Assembly (NCBI RefSeq): GCF_025336525.1
Contig: NZ_JAOCZP010000002.1
Location: forward strand, 1-64,000
Source of the DNA: Chelativorans salis
GTDB lineage: Bacteria > Pseudomonadota > Alphaproteobacteria > Rhizobiales > Rhizobiaceae
Direction of reading: 5' to 3'
Length of the DNA: 64,000 nt
Positions 55,617-63,120 of this stretch are shown here, piece after piece. Under the pieces are notes generated by a model, which did no database searches, was not told the origin of the DNA, and saw only the letters and a program-made list of their open reading frames with translations. Positions within the stretch are counted from its first letter, which is position 1; the number at the start of each line of letters is the position of its first letter. A program made the position numbers and the translations under genes.

Positions 55617-55646
55617 GATTGCGGCAGTTCACGAAGAGGAGGCCCC

Positions 55647-55934
55647 ATGCTTTTCGCCATTCACGCCCTGGACAAGGACGGCGCGCTACCCACGCGGCTC
55701 AAGCATTATGACGCGCACAAGGCGTTTTTGAGCGATACCAGCGCGTTCGGCGTGAACATCGTGATGTCGGGGCCGCTCACCGCCGATGAAGGGGAGACCA
55801 TGATCGGCAGCCTTTTCCTGGTCGAGGCGGAGGACCGCGCCGCCGTGGAGCGCTTCAACCAGGCTGACCCGTTCCACGAGGCGGGCATCTGGGAGAGGGT
55901 TGCGATCACCGGCTTCATCCGCCGCCAGGGCTGA
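55647..55934 (+). CDS. YciI-like (YCII-domain) protein
   Basis: A 95-residue ferredoxin-like-fold protein: LFAIHALDKDGALPTRLKHY, DAHKAFLSDTSAFG, VMSGPLTADEGETMIGSLFL and ADPFHEAGIWERVAITGF. The histidine of DAHKAF is the usual putative catalytic residue. YciI-like proteins occur in aromatic pathways and may remove halide or assist hydrolysis of unstable intermediates. AAGAGGAGGCCCC precedes the ATG. It closes the ring-cleavage operon, 21 bases before the convergent end of the Liv-type operon. Confidence 0.9.
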   Translation: MLFAIHALDKDGALPTRLKHYDAHKAFLSDTSAFGVNIVMSGPLTADEGETMIGSLFLVEAEDRAAVERFNQADPFHEAGIWERVAITGFIRRQG

Positions 55935-55955
55935 ACCCAAGGTGCGATCAGCCGG

Positions 55956-56687
55956 TCACACCGCGCCCATCATCGCACTGCGGATCTCTTCCTGCCCGGC
56001 AGGGTCGAGCTTCTGGTCGAAGACGCGGATGATGCGGCCGTGCGAGAGGATGTAGGCGCGAGAGGCCACCTCGATCGCCTGGAAGAAGCTCTGCTCGGCC
56101 ATCAGTATGGTGAGTCCCGTCTGCTCCTGCAGCCGGCGGATGGTGGCGATGACCTGCTCCACCATGATCGGCGCCAGGCCCACGGAAGGCTCATCCACGA
56201 CGATCAGCTTCGGCGCGGTCATGAGCGCACGGGCGATCGCCAGCATCTGCTGCTGGCCGCCGCTCAAGGTGGAGGCGGGCTGCCTGCGCCGTTCCTTCAG
56301 GATTGAAAAGGTCTCGTAGCAAAGTTCCAGATTGGCTTTCCTGCCGGCTTTGGCTCGGTTCGAGCTGCCGGCCAGAAGAAGGTTCTCCTCCACCGTGAGA
56401 TTGGGGGCGAGCCGCCGTCCTTCCGGCACATAGCCGATGCCGAGACCCACGATCTCGTGCGGAGCACGGCCGGCCAGCTCGATCGTCTCACCGTCCCATT
56501 CTAGGATGACGCGGCCTGCGCCCGGCCGCACGAAACCGAGAATGCTGTTTAAGAGCGTGCTCTTGCCGTTGCCGTTCATGCCGAGAAGCGCTACCAGCTC
56601 CCCTTGGCGCACCTCGATTGCCACGTCGCGCAGAACCGTTACGGCGCCGTAGCCGGCGAAAAGGCCTTCAACGTGCAGTCTGTTCAC
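55956..56687 (-). CDS. Branched-chain-type ABC transporter ATP-binding protein (LivF-like)
   Basis: A 243-residue ATPase: Walker A ALLGMNGNGKSTLLNSI, LAPNLTVEENLLL, signature STLSGGQQQMLAIARALMTA, Walker B LIVVDEPSVGLAPI and MAEQSFFQAIEVA, the typical LivF end. It overlaps the end of livG by 20 bases. Liv-type importers move branched-chain amino acids but also aromatic acids, urea and amides; in this context an aromatic or nitrogenous compound is likelier. Confidence 0.94.
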   Translation of the reverse strand: MNRLHVEGLFAGYGAVTVLRDVAIEVRQGELVALLGMNGNGKSTLLNSILGFVRPGAGRVILEWDGETIELAGRAPHEIVGLGIGYVPEGRRLAPNLTVEENLLLAGSSNRAKAGRKANLELCYETFSILKERRRQPASTLSGGQQQMLAIARALMTAPKLIVVDEPSVGLAPIMVEQVIATIRRLQEQTGLTILMAEQSFFQAIEVASRAYILSHGRIIRVFDQKLDPAGQEEIRSAMMGAV

Positions 56688-57396
56688 CGAAATACACCTT
56701 CTGCACGACGGGGCTGCTGGTAATCTTCTCGGGGCTGCCCTCGGCGATCACCTGCCCGGTTTCCAGACATATGACGCGCTCGGAATAGCGCATCACCGCA
56801 TGCATGATGTGCTCGATCATGATGACCGTCACGCCCGCGCGGTTGAGTTCGAAGAGCACCGAGAGGATATCGTCGATCTCGGCCTCTGAGAGGCCAGCCA
56901 TGGCCTCGTCGGCGATCAAGATGGCGGGACGCGCGGCAAGCGCGCGCGCCAGCTCTAGCTTGCGCAGTTCGAGTTGCGAGAGCTGCTCGGCGGGATGGTC
57001 CCGCCGCTCGGCGAGGCCGACCGAGCGCAGGATTTCCTCCGCGTTCTCCAGCTCTTTCCGCGCCGACGTGGCGCCGTAATCCATCGGCACTAGCAGGTTC
57101 TCGATCACCGTCATGCCGGTGAAGGGATGCGGAATCTGAAAGCTGCGCGAGAGGCCCAGACGCGCCCTGCGGTAGGCGGGCAACCGGGTGATGTCCTGGC
57201 CTTTGTAGCTGATCGTGCCGGTATCCGGCCGGAAGAAGCCGGTGATGCAGTTGATCAGCGTCGTCTTGCCCGAGCCGTTGGGCCCGATGATGCCCAGCCG
57301 CTCGCCCTCGGCAACGTCGAGGCCGACCGGGCCCAGCGCCTTGATCGCGCCGAAGCTCTTGCTGACGTCGCGCACCGACAGTAGTGGCTCGCTCAT
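56668..57396 (-). CDS. Branched-chain-type ABC transporter ATP-binding protein (LivG-like)
   Basis: A 242-residue ATPase: Walker A GIIGPNGSGKTTLINCITGF, LGLSRSFQIPHPFTGMTVIE, a signature region with EQLSQLELRKLELARALAAR (LSQLE replaces the usual LSGGQ/LSYGQ), Walker B ILIADEAMAGLSE and IMIEHIMHAV. The deviating signature sequence is notable but occurs in some Liv ATPases. ATG at 57396 overlaps the livM stop (ATGA). It works as a pair with the LivF-like ATPase. Confidence 0.93.
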   Translation of the reverse strand: MSEPLLSVRDVSKSFGAIKALGPVGLDVAEGERLGIIGPNGSGKTTLINCITGFFRPDTGTISYKGQDITRLPAYRRARLGLSRSFQIPHPFTGMTVIENLLVPMDYGATSARKELENAEEILRSVGLAERRDHPAEQLSQLELRKLELARALAARPAILIADEAMAGLSEAEIDDILSVLFELNRAGVTVIMIEHIMHAVMRYSERVICLETGQVIAEGSPEKITSSPVVQKVYFGEQTAR

Positions 57397-58355
57397 GGCT
57401 TTGCCCCTGAAAGTCTGAGCTTCGGCCTGGCCCATGCGGATTTCAGCCCCAGCAATCCCTCGGGGGCGAGCACGACGAAGGCGATCAAGACGACGCCGAC
57501 GGCGAGGATGTTGAACTCCGAGGAGATGGTGACGGTGGCGATCTGCTGGACACTGGCCAAAAGCAGCGCGCCGATCACCGGTCCCTTCCAGTTGCGCGTG
57601 CCGCCGATGAGCGGCATGGCCAGCGCATTGAGGCCGATCAGCAGGCTGAAGGCGCTCACCGGGTCGAGATAGGAGGTGTAGGTGGGGTAGGGCGCGCCGG
57701 CCGCGGCCATCACGCCGCCGCTCAGCGCGCAGGCCAGCAGCTTCAGCCTGAGCGTCGGCACCCCGCAGCTTTCGGCCGCGGGCTCGCTGGCACGGATGGC
57801 GCGCAGGCCGCGCCCGATCCAGGAAAGCTCCAGCCAGCGGGCGAGCACCACTGCGCAGGCGGCGATTACCAGCATGACCCAGAACACGAACTGGGTCTGC
57901 CCGCCGAACCAGGCGGGCGGGGGAGGAGCGATATGGGTCATGCCGGAGGCGCCGCCGAGATATTCGGTGTTGTGAACGAGCGTTTCCAGCACGATCACCA
58001 GCGCCACGGTGGCGATGGCGAAATAGACCCCCTGGATGCGCAGCGTGAGGTAGCCGGTCGCCACGCCGAGGAACATGCCGACGGCGGCGGCACCCAGGAT
58101 CTGGAAAATAAGCGGCAGGCCGAATGCCTTGAAGAGGAACGCGGCGGCGTAGGCGCCTGCGCCGAAGAAGGCGGATGCGCCGAAATTCGTGTAGCCCGCG
58201 TACCCGCCCAGTATGTTCCAGCCGGTGGCGATGACGACATATTGCAGGACCACATAGCCGGCGTAGAAATAATAGGGATTGGGGATCACCATCGGCAGGA
58301 ACAGGCCGGCGACCACCAACAGGGCCGCGACCAGGGCGAAGCGCGGGAGCGTCAT
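57393..58355 (-). CDS. Branched-chain-type ABC transporter permease (LivM-like)
   Basis: A 320-residue permease of about nine helices: YYFYAGYVVLQYVVIATGWN, ILGGYAGYTNFGASAFFGAG, VYFAIATVALVIVLETLVHN and GRGLRAIRASEPAAESCGV (cytoplasmic loop contacting the ATPases). The order and motifs are those of LivM. ATG at 58355 overlaps the livH stop. Part of the transporter encoded from 60563 to 55956. Confidence 0.94.
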   Translation of the reverse strand: MTLPRFALVAALLVVAGLFLPMVIPNPYYFYAGYVVLQYVVIATGWNILGGYAGYTNFGASAFFGAGAYAAAFLFKAFGLPLIFQILGAAAVGMFLGVATGYLTLRIQGVYFAIATVALVIVLETLVHNTEYLGGASGMTHIAPPPPAWFGGQTQFVFWVMLVIAACAVVLARWLELSWIGRGLRAIRASEPAAESCGVPTLRLKLLACALSGGVMAAAGAPYPTYTSYLDPVSAFSLLIGLNALAMPLIGGTRNWKGPVIGALLLASVQQIATVTISSEFNILAVGVVLIAFVVLAPEGLLGLKSAWARPKLRLSGAKP

Positions 58356-59230
58356 CGGACACCTCCGAACAGTCCCGTGGGCCGAAGGGCGAGGGTGGCC
58401 AAGAGGATGGCGAAGGCCACTCCCGGGGCCCAAGAGGGGCTGGCGAAGCTCATGACGAGGGATTCGGCGACGCCGATGATGATCGCGGCGGCGAGCGTGC
58501 CGGGGATGGTGCCCATGCCAGCCAGCACGACGATGGCGAAGACGCGGCCGATATGGATGCGGCCCGCGAAGGGGTCCACCGGGCCGGTGATGACGAGCGC
58601 CGCACCCGCGATGACGGCCAAAGCCGTAGCGATCCCGAAGGCATGGCGCTTGATGGCGGTCGGGTTGACGCCGGCAACGCTGACCGCTCGCTCGTCATGG
58701 GCCACGGCGCGGATGGCCAGGCCGGTGTTGGTCTTGCTGAGGTAGAGCCAGAGCAGGAAAACGACGACCGGCGTGATCAGGGCAGGTACGAGGAAGCGGT
58801 AGGGAATGGCGACGGTCCCGAGCCGCAGGCTCTCGCCGACATAGCCGACGCGGACCGAGCGTAGGTCCGTGCCGTAGGCAACCACGAGCGCGATTTCGAT
58901 GACGAGCGAAATGCCGAAGAAGAGGGTGAGGCTTTGCAGCGTATTGCCGCCGCCCCGCGATTCGAAGGACCGAGCGTAGAATTCGTAGAAGGCAAGCCCG
59001 ATGAAATAGAAGGGAATGCTCCACAGTAGGCCCGCCAGGATGGGGTCGAGGCCGAAGCGGTTCAACACCACGACCGCGTAGGCGCCGGCGATCACAATGG
59101 CCGGATGCGCGACGTTGGGGATGTGCAGTATGCCGAAGGTGATCGCCAGCCCGAGCGCCAGAAGCGCATAAATGCTGCCGAGCACGATGCCTGTGGCAAC
59201 GGCGTTCAGAGCTAGGTCGAGAACGATCAT
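58352..59230 (-). CDS. Branched-chain-type ABC transporter permease (LivH-like)
   Basis: A 292-residue permease with eight or so helices, starting MIVLDLALNAVATGIVLGSI followed by YALLALGLAITFGILHIPNV, the usual LivH opening. The loop TGLAIRAVAHDERAVSVAGV contacts the ATPases. It is preceded by a 67-base spacer containing a strong hairpin after the binding-protein gene. Confidence 0.94.
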   Translation of the reverse strand: MIVLDLALNAVATGIVLGSIYALLALGLAITFGILHIPNVAHPAIVIAGAYAVVVLNRFGLDPILAGLLWSIPFYFIGLAFYEFYARSFESRGGGNTLQSLTLFFGISLVIEIALVVAYGTDLRSVRVGYVGESLRLGTVAIPYRFLVPALITPVVVFLLWLYLSKTNTGLAIRAVAHDERAVSVAGVNPTAIKRHAFGIATALAVIAGAALVITGPVDPFAGRIHIGRVFAIVVLAGMGTIPGTLAAAIIIGVAESLVMSFASPSWAPGVAFAILLATLALRPTGLFGGVR

Positions 59231-59258
59231 CGGGCTTTCGCGCTGTGGGGGACGGGGA

Positions 59259-59289
59259 GGACGGCCCGCGGCTTGCGGGCAGGCCGTCC
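59259..59289 (-). other. Intercistronic hairpin between LivK-like and LivH-like genes
   Basis: GGACGGCC (59259-59266) pairs with GGCCGTCC (59282-59289), with further pairing inside (CGC and GCG). No T-run follows in the - strand direction. It has the same placement as the hairpin at 40474-40500 and probably keeps binding-protein mRNA more abundant than permease mRNA. Confidence 0.65.
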
Positions 59290-59297
59290 CGTGCGTG

Positions 59298-60563
59298 TCA
59301 GGTCTTGCGGGCGTCCATCAAGGGAACGAGCTCGCCGCTCTTGTAGTCGGGAGGATCGATGATGACCTCCTTGCCGGCCTGCCGGAACTGGTCGATCCCG
59401 CTGCCGTCGACGTTCTGGAACTGGATCATCAGAACGCGGCGCTCCGTCCAGTTGCCGATCTCGTCGAAGTTGATCTGCCCCACGACCGTGTCCACCGGGT
59501 TCTCGTGCAGCCAGTTCGACACCTCCGTCTGGTCGAGCGATCCGGTGGCGTTGACGGCGGTGGAGATGAACTGCCCCGCCGCATAGCAGAAGGGTGGGAT
59601 GTAGAAGCCGAGCGGATCGACCTGCCGGTCTTCGGCGATCGGCCGGTAGCGGTCGAGGAAGCTCTCGATGCCCTCGAATTTCATGGTCGGCTCGGGCACG
59701 TAAAGGTGGAAGTTGACGATGCCGTTGAGCGAGGGCCCGAGGCTCTCCATGAGCGAGGCATATTGCGGGCCAACCATGCCGCCGCCGAACAGGCGCGCGG
59801 AATCGCCAAGGCCGATCTCCTGAATTCCGTGCACGATGGCCGTCGAATCCGCAGGATAGGAGCATACGAAGACGGCTTCGGGCTCAGTCGCGCGGATGTT
59901 GCGGATGATTGCGGAGAAATCGCGGTTGGTCGGCGGGTACATCTGGAAGTCGACCACATCCATGCCGAACTCTTCCGACACCCGCCTGCCGCCTTCGGCG
60001 GCCGTCTTGGAGAACTCGGTGTCGGCGGCCAAGATCGCCATCTTCTTCACGCCTGTACTGTTGGCGATGTCGAAGAAGCCGCGTGCCCAGTTGGTCGCGC
60101 CGTCCGGCCCCCACGGGGCAGCTTGAAAGAACTTGTCGTGCTTGAGCTGATCGTTGCTCGCCAGCGTCAGGATACCGACGATGAAGCGGTCCCGCTGCTT
60201 GGCGAAGGGCATGATGGTGGCTGTCAGGTTCGCGCCATAGGGCGTGAACAGGAAGTCCACCTGGTCGACGTCCACCAGCTTGGAGTAGATGGCGGGGACG
60301 TTGGACGGAGCGCTCTGGTCGTCATAGACGATGAGCTCCACCTCGCGCCCCAGAAGCCCGCCGGCGGCGTTGACGTCATCGCGCCATAGCTCGTAGCCGA
60401 TCACCATATTCTTTGTGCCCGACAGGGGCCCGGTGAGCGAAGCGCTGCAGCCGACGCGGACCGGCCGGTTCTGGGCACGGCCCTTGGTCCAGATCGCGGG
60501 TGCCGCCAGGCCGACCGAGGCAGCAGCACTCAGCTTTGTGAACTGTCTCCTCGAAATCCTCAT
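59298..60563 (-). CDS. ABC transporter substrate-binding protein (LivK-like), Tat-exported
   Basis: A 421-residue type I periplasmic binding protein. Twin-arginine signal ISRRQFTKLSAAASVGLAA, then VRVGCSASLTGPLSGTKNMV, LLGREVELIVYDDQSAPSNV, FLFTPYGANLTATIMPFAKQ and TEPEAVFVCSYPADSTAIVH. This is the amide/branched-chain/urea binding family. Ligand unknown, but the operon neighbours suggest an aromatic or nitrogenous compound. GGAGGAGAGG lies before the ATG. Confidence 0.93.
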   Translation of the reverse strand: MRISRRQFTKLSAAASVGLAAPAIWTKGRAQNRPVRVGCSASLTGPLSGTKNMVIGYELWRDDVNAAGGLLGREVELIVYDDQSAPSNVPAIYSKLVDVDQVDFLFTPYGANLTATIMPFAKQRDRFIVGILTLASNDQLKHDKFFQAAPWGPDGATNWARGFFDIANSTGVKKMAILAADTEFSKTAAEGGRRVSEEFGMDVVDFQMYPPTNRDFSAIIRNIRATEPEAVFVCSYPADSTAIVHGIQEIGLGDSARLFGGGMVGPQYASLMESLGPSLNGIVNFHLYVPEPTMKFEGIESFLDRYRPIAEDRQVDPLGFYIPPFCYAAGQFISTAVNATGSLDQTEVSNWLHENPVDTVVGQINFDEIGNWTERRVLMIQFQNVDGSGIDQFRQAGKEVIIDPPDYKSGELVPLMDARKT

Positions 60564-60587
60564 CCTCTCCTCCCGTTTCGTTGCTGC

Positions 60588-61277
60588 TCAGGTCAGCAGC
60601 CAACCATTGTCGATGTTCAGGTTCACTCCGTTGATCGATTGGTTATCGAGCAGGAACAGCGCGGTGCCCGCCACGTCCTGCATGGTGGCAAGGCGTTTCG
60701 TCGGCGTTCGTGCGATCACGTTGTCGAGGTTCTTGTCCTTCCAGGCGGGGCTGTCGCCGATGATGCCGGGGTGGATCGCGTTCACCCTCACGGGCGCAAG
60801 CTCGACGGCCAGCGTGTGCACCAAGGTCGACACGCCGCCGTTCACTGTCGTGACGGTGGTCGAGCCAGGGTAGGGGCGTTCCTTGGCTAGCCCGCCAAAG
60901 AGCACGATGGAGGCATCGGCCTCGAGGCTGGGCAGAAGGGCGTGGATCGCCTCCGTGTAGCCGACGAGCTTTAGCGTGACGAGGCTGATCGCCCTTGCCA
61001 CGTCATATTCGCGGACCGAGTTAGCATCGCGCAGGATCGCCGTGATCACCACGTGCCGCACGCCGGGAATCCCGGCGAGTGCGGCCGCAATGGTGTGCGG
61101 CTCCGAGAGGTCGAGGCCAAGCCCGCTTGCACCCGATCCGAGTTCAGCCGCCACAGCCTCCGCGCGCGCCCGGTCACGGCCGGTGATGATGACCTCATCC
61201 CCGCGCGCAAGCAGCTTGCGTGCGATCTCCAGCCCGATTCCCTGGGTCCCGCCGACGATGATCGCCCGCTCGGCCAT
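60588..61277 (-). CDS. Atypical SDR-family protein lacking the catalytic tetrad
   Basis: A 229-residue Rossmann protein with a good nucleotide site (IIVGGTQGIGLEIARKLLAR) and a classical ending (LAVELAPVRVNAIHPGIIGD, then NGVNLNIDNGWLL). Where SDRs have the catalytic serine it reads LFGGLAKERP, and where YxxxK should be it reads STTVTTVNGGVSTL, so Ser, Tyr and Lys are all missing. It may bind a nucleotide for sensing, isomerise without redox, or use other residues. It lies four bases from the bicupin gene upstream. Confidence 0.85.
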   Translation of the reverse strand: MAERAIIVGGTQGIGLEIARKLLARGDEVIITGRDRARAEAVAAELGSGASGLGLDLSEPHTIAAALAGIPGVRHVVITAILRDANSVREYDVARAISLVTLKLVGYTEAIHALLPSLEADASIVLFGGLAKERPYPGSTTVTTVNGGVSTLVHTLAVELAPVRVNAIHPGIIGDSPAWKDKNLDNVIARTPTKRLATMQDVAGTALFLLDNQSINGVNLNIDNGWLLT

Positions 61278-61280
61278 GGC

Positions 61281-62177
61281 TCAACCCTCCCTGATCTTGT
61301 TTTCGAGATACTCCCAGTCCCGGTTGAAGCGGTAGGAGTGCTGCGCCGGCGGCTGCGGCGACTGTGTCTCCAGCCAGCGCACTGTCCCCTCGCTCCTGTT
61401 GGCGAAGGAGTGGATGCAGCCAACCCCCGTCCACAGCACGTCGCCCTGCTTCAGAAGATATTTCTCGCCGTCGGCCGTCGCCTCCACTTCGCCGTCGAGG
61501 AACACGTACGCCTCCTCCAGCGGGTGGTCGTGCTGGTGCGCGACGCCGCCGGGCTGGTACTCCACCATGAACATTGTTCCGAGTGCCGCAGAAAGCCGCT
61601 GGTCGACGAGCATCTTTACCGCGATGCCGCTATAGGCAAGCAGTGCGGTCGCCATGCTGGCCGAGACGGTGGGGGCATCCACCCGCGCGCCGACCTTGAG
61701 CTTGTCGAGCGTGATGTCGTCGTCCCGCATGCGGAAGAAGTGCCGCGTGCGCGGGTCGCGGATATCGAGGGGCTCAACCGGTACGTCCTTTATCGCGCCG
61801 AGAAAGAAGACGTCGGCCGGCCCCTCCTCGCGTGGGATCGGCGTCATGAAGTCGATCCATTTTGCAGTGCCTGTCTCCGGCCCGATCCAGGCGTGCGGCG
61901 TTCCCACCGGGATCACGCCGCAGGCGCCCGGCACCAGCGGATAGCCGCGATCCTCCAAAACGAGTGTCGGATTGCCCTCGGTGATGTAGAACTGTTCCTC
62001 GAAGGACTGGACGTGCCGCTCAATGTGTCCGTCAGCGTCTAGCTCGCACAGACCGAGGCCGGTATGGGTTGCGCCGACGCTGCGGTCGATCACGGAACAG
62101 CGCCTGAAATTCCGGGCGTGCTCGCGAAGGGCGGGAGTGAGCTTGATATCGGACGCGCGGGCGACGTAATGAACCAT
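61281..62177 (-). CDS. Bicupin protein
   Basis: A 298-residue protein with two cupin domains (residues about 45-130 and 200-285). The second keeps metal-binding residues in GGVAHQHDHPLEEAYVFLDG and LWTGVGCIHSFAN; the first (HVQSFEEQFYITEGNPTLVL) has fewer. Bicupins include dioxygenases, isomerases and aminohydrolases. ATG at 62177 follows AAGGTGCTCT. It is the first gene of the transporter operon and diverges from the XRE-cupin regulator with only 45 bases between them. Confidence 0.88.
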   Translation of the reverse strand: MVHYVARASDIKLTPALREHARNFRRCSVIDRSVGATHTGLGLCELDADGHIERHVQSFEEQFYITEGNPTLVLEDRGYPLVPGACGVIPVGTPHAWIGPETGTAKWIDFMTPIPREEGPADVFFLGAIKDVPVEPLDIRDPRTRHFFRMRDDDITLDKLKVGARVDAPTVSASMATALLAYSGIAVKMLVDQRLSAALGTMFMVEYQPGGVAHQHDHPLEEAYVFLDGEVEATADGEKYLLKQGDVLWTGVGCIHSFANRSEGTVRWLETQSPQPPAQHSYRFNRDWEYLENKIREG

Positions 62178-62197
62178 AGAGCACCTTGCCGGGGCAC

Positions 62198-62215
62198 TGT
62201 TCAGTATCAATGAAC
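62198..62215. promoter_or_regulatory. Candidate operator of the XRE-cupin regulator
   Basis: TGTTCAGTATCAATGAAC contains the dyad GTTCA-N8-TGAAC. A second partial dyad TGTTTCATGAACA follows at 62218-62230, overlapping the regulator start. The 18-base element recurs before the amidohydrolase (52411-52428). Its position between divergent genes suits auto-regulation. Confidence 0.55.
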
Positions 62216-62222
62216 TTGTTTC

Positions 62223-62969
62223 ATGAACATTAACGGGCTAGGTGTCAAGAGCCGCGCTCCCGAAGAGGCATATCACAAGAAAATGACGAACGACGCTACA
62301 ACAGGACAGAGCCGCCGCACCGCTTCGCCGGACGAGGAACGCGCGGGCGGTGAAGCGAACCAGCTTGACCTTCTAGCCATCGGCAACCGGTTGCGGGTGG
62401 AGCGCGAACGCAGGAATGTCAGCGTGCGGGAGCTGGCGCGCAGGATCAACGTCTCGCCGAGCCTGATCTCGCAGGTCGAGCGCGGACTGGTGATGCCGTC
62501 GGTGAGCACCCTGTGGTCGGTTGCCTCGGAACTCGACCTGACCATCGACGAACTGTTCAGCGTATCTGAACGTTCGAAACGGAAGGCCGGCCCGGAGGAA
62601 CAAGGAGGCCCGGTGCAGCGCAGCCACAGCCGCAAGCGCATCCGCCTTTCGGGTGGCGTGGTCTGGGAGCGGCTTACGGCGCACGCGGACGACGAGGTCG
62701 AGTTCCTCTACGTGGTCTACGAACCCGGAGCCGAATCCTGTCCGCCCGATTCCCTATTCCGCCACGGCGGCAAGGAATACGCCTATGTGATGTCAGGGCG
62801 ACTCGGGCTGCAGATCGGGTTTGAGAAACACGAGCTCGAAGCTGGCGACTCGGTCTCCTTCAACGCGCAGACGCCGCATCGCCTCTGGGCCATTGGCGAC
62901 GAGCCAGCAGTCGCCATCTGGGCGGTCATCAACCGGACAAACGACGGCCGGGTCTCCTTCGGGGGGTGA
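62223..62969 (+). CDS. XRE-family regulator with C-terminal cupin domain
   Basis: A 248-residue regulator. Helix-turn-helix at residues about 52-110 (LAIGNRLRVERERRNVSVRE, INVSPSLISQVERGLVMPSV), then a cupin sensor domain (FRHGGKEYAYVMSGRLGLQI, ELEAGDSVSFNAQTPHRLWA). Such HTH-cupin proteins bind small catabolic effectors and control adjacent operons. The polar first 50 residues are longer than usual, and an ATG at 62283 is an alternative start; neither has a clear ribosome site. It diverges from the bicupin-Liv operon. Confidence 0.92.
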   Translation: MNINGLGVKSRAPEEAYHKKMTNDATTGQSRRTASPDEERAGGEANQLDLLAIGNRLRVERERRNVSVRELARRINVSPSLISQVERGLVMPSVSTLWSVASELDLTIDELFSVSERSKRKAGPEEQGGPVQRSHSRKRIRLSGGVVWERLTAHADDEVEFLYVVYEPGAESCPPDSLFRHGGKEYAYVMSGRLGLQIGFEKHELEAGDSVSFNAQTPHRLWAIGDEPAVAIWAVINRTNDGRVSFGG

Positions 62970-63120
62970 GCGTGCGGCCGCGGGTCATCCCGCCCGGCTC
63001 AGGGCAGGGTGGACAGCAGCCCACGGCGAATTCCCGGATCACATCCAGCAGCGATCGCCAGTCTCCGATCCGGAGCCGGTGGTCGTCGCGATGAGCCAGA
63101 ACCCCGTCCTTCTTGCCAAC

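Noticed and set aside
62970-63120. Possible small gene between the XRE-cupin regulator and the kinase
   Set aside because: Short frames such as one with DGVLAHRDDHRLRIGDWR look partly protein-like but have no start codon with a ribosome site and no recognised family; more likely the 3' region of the kinase transcript or a relic.
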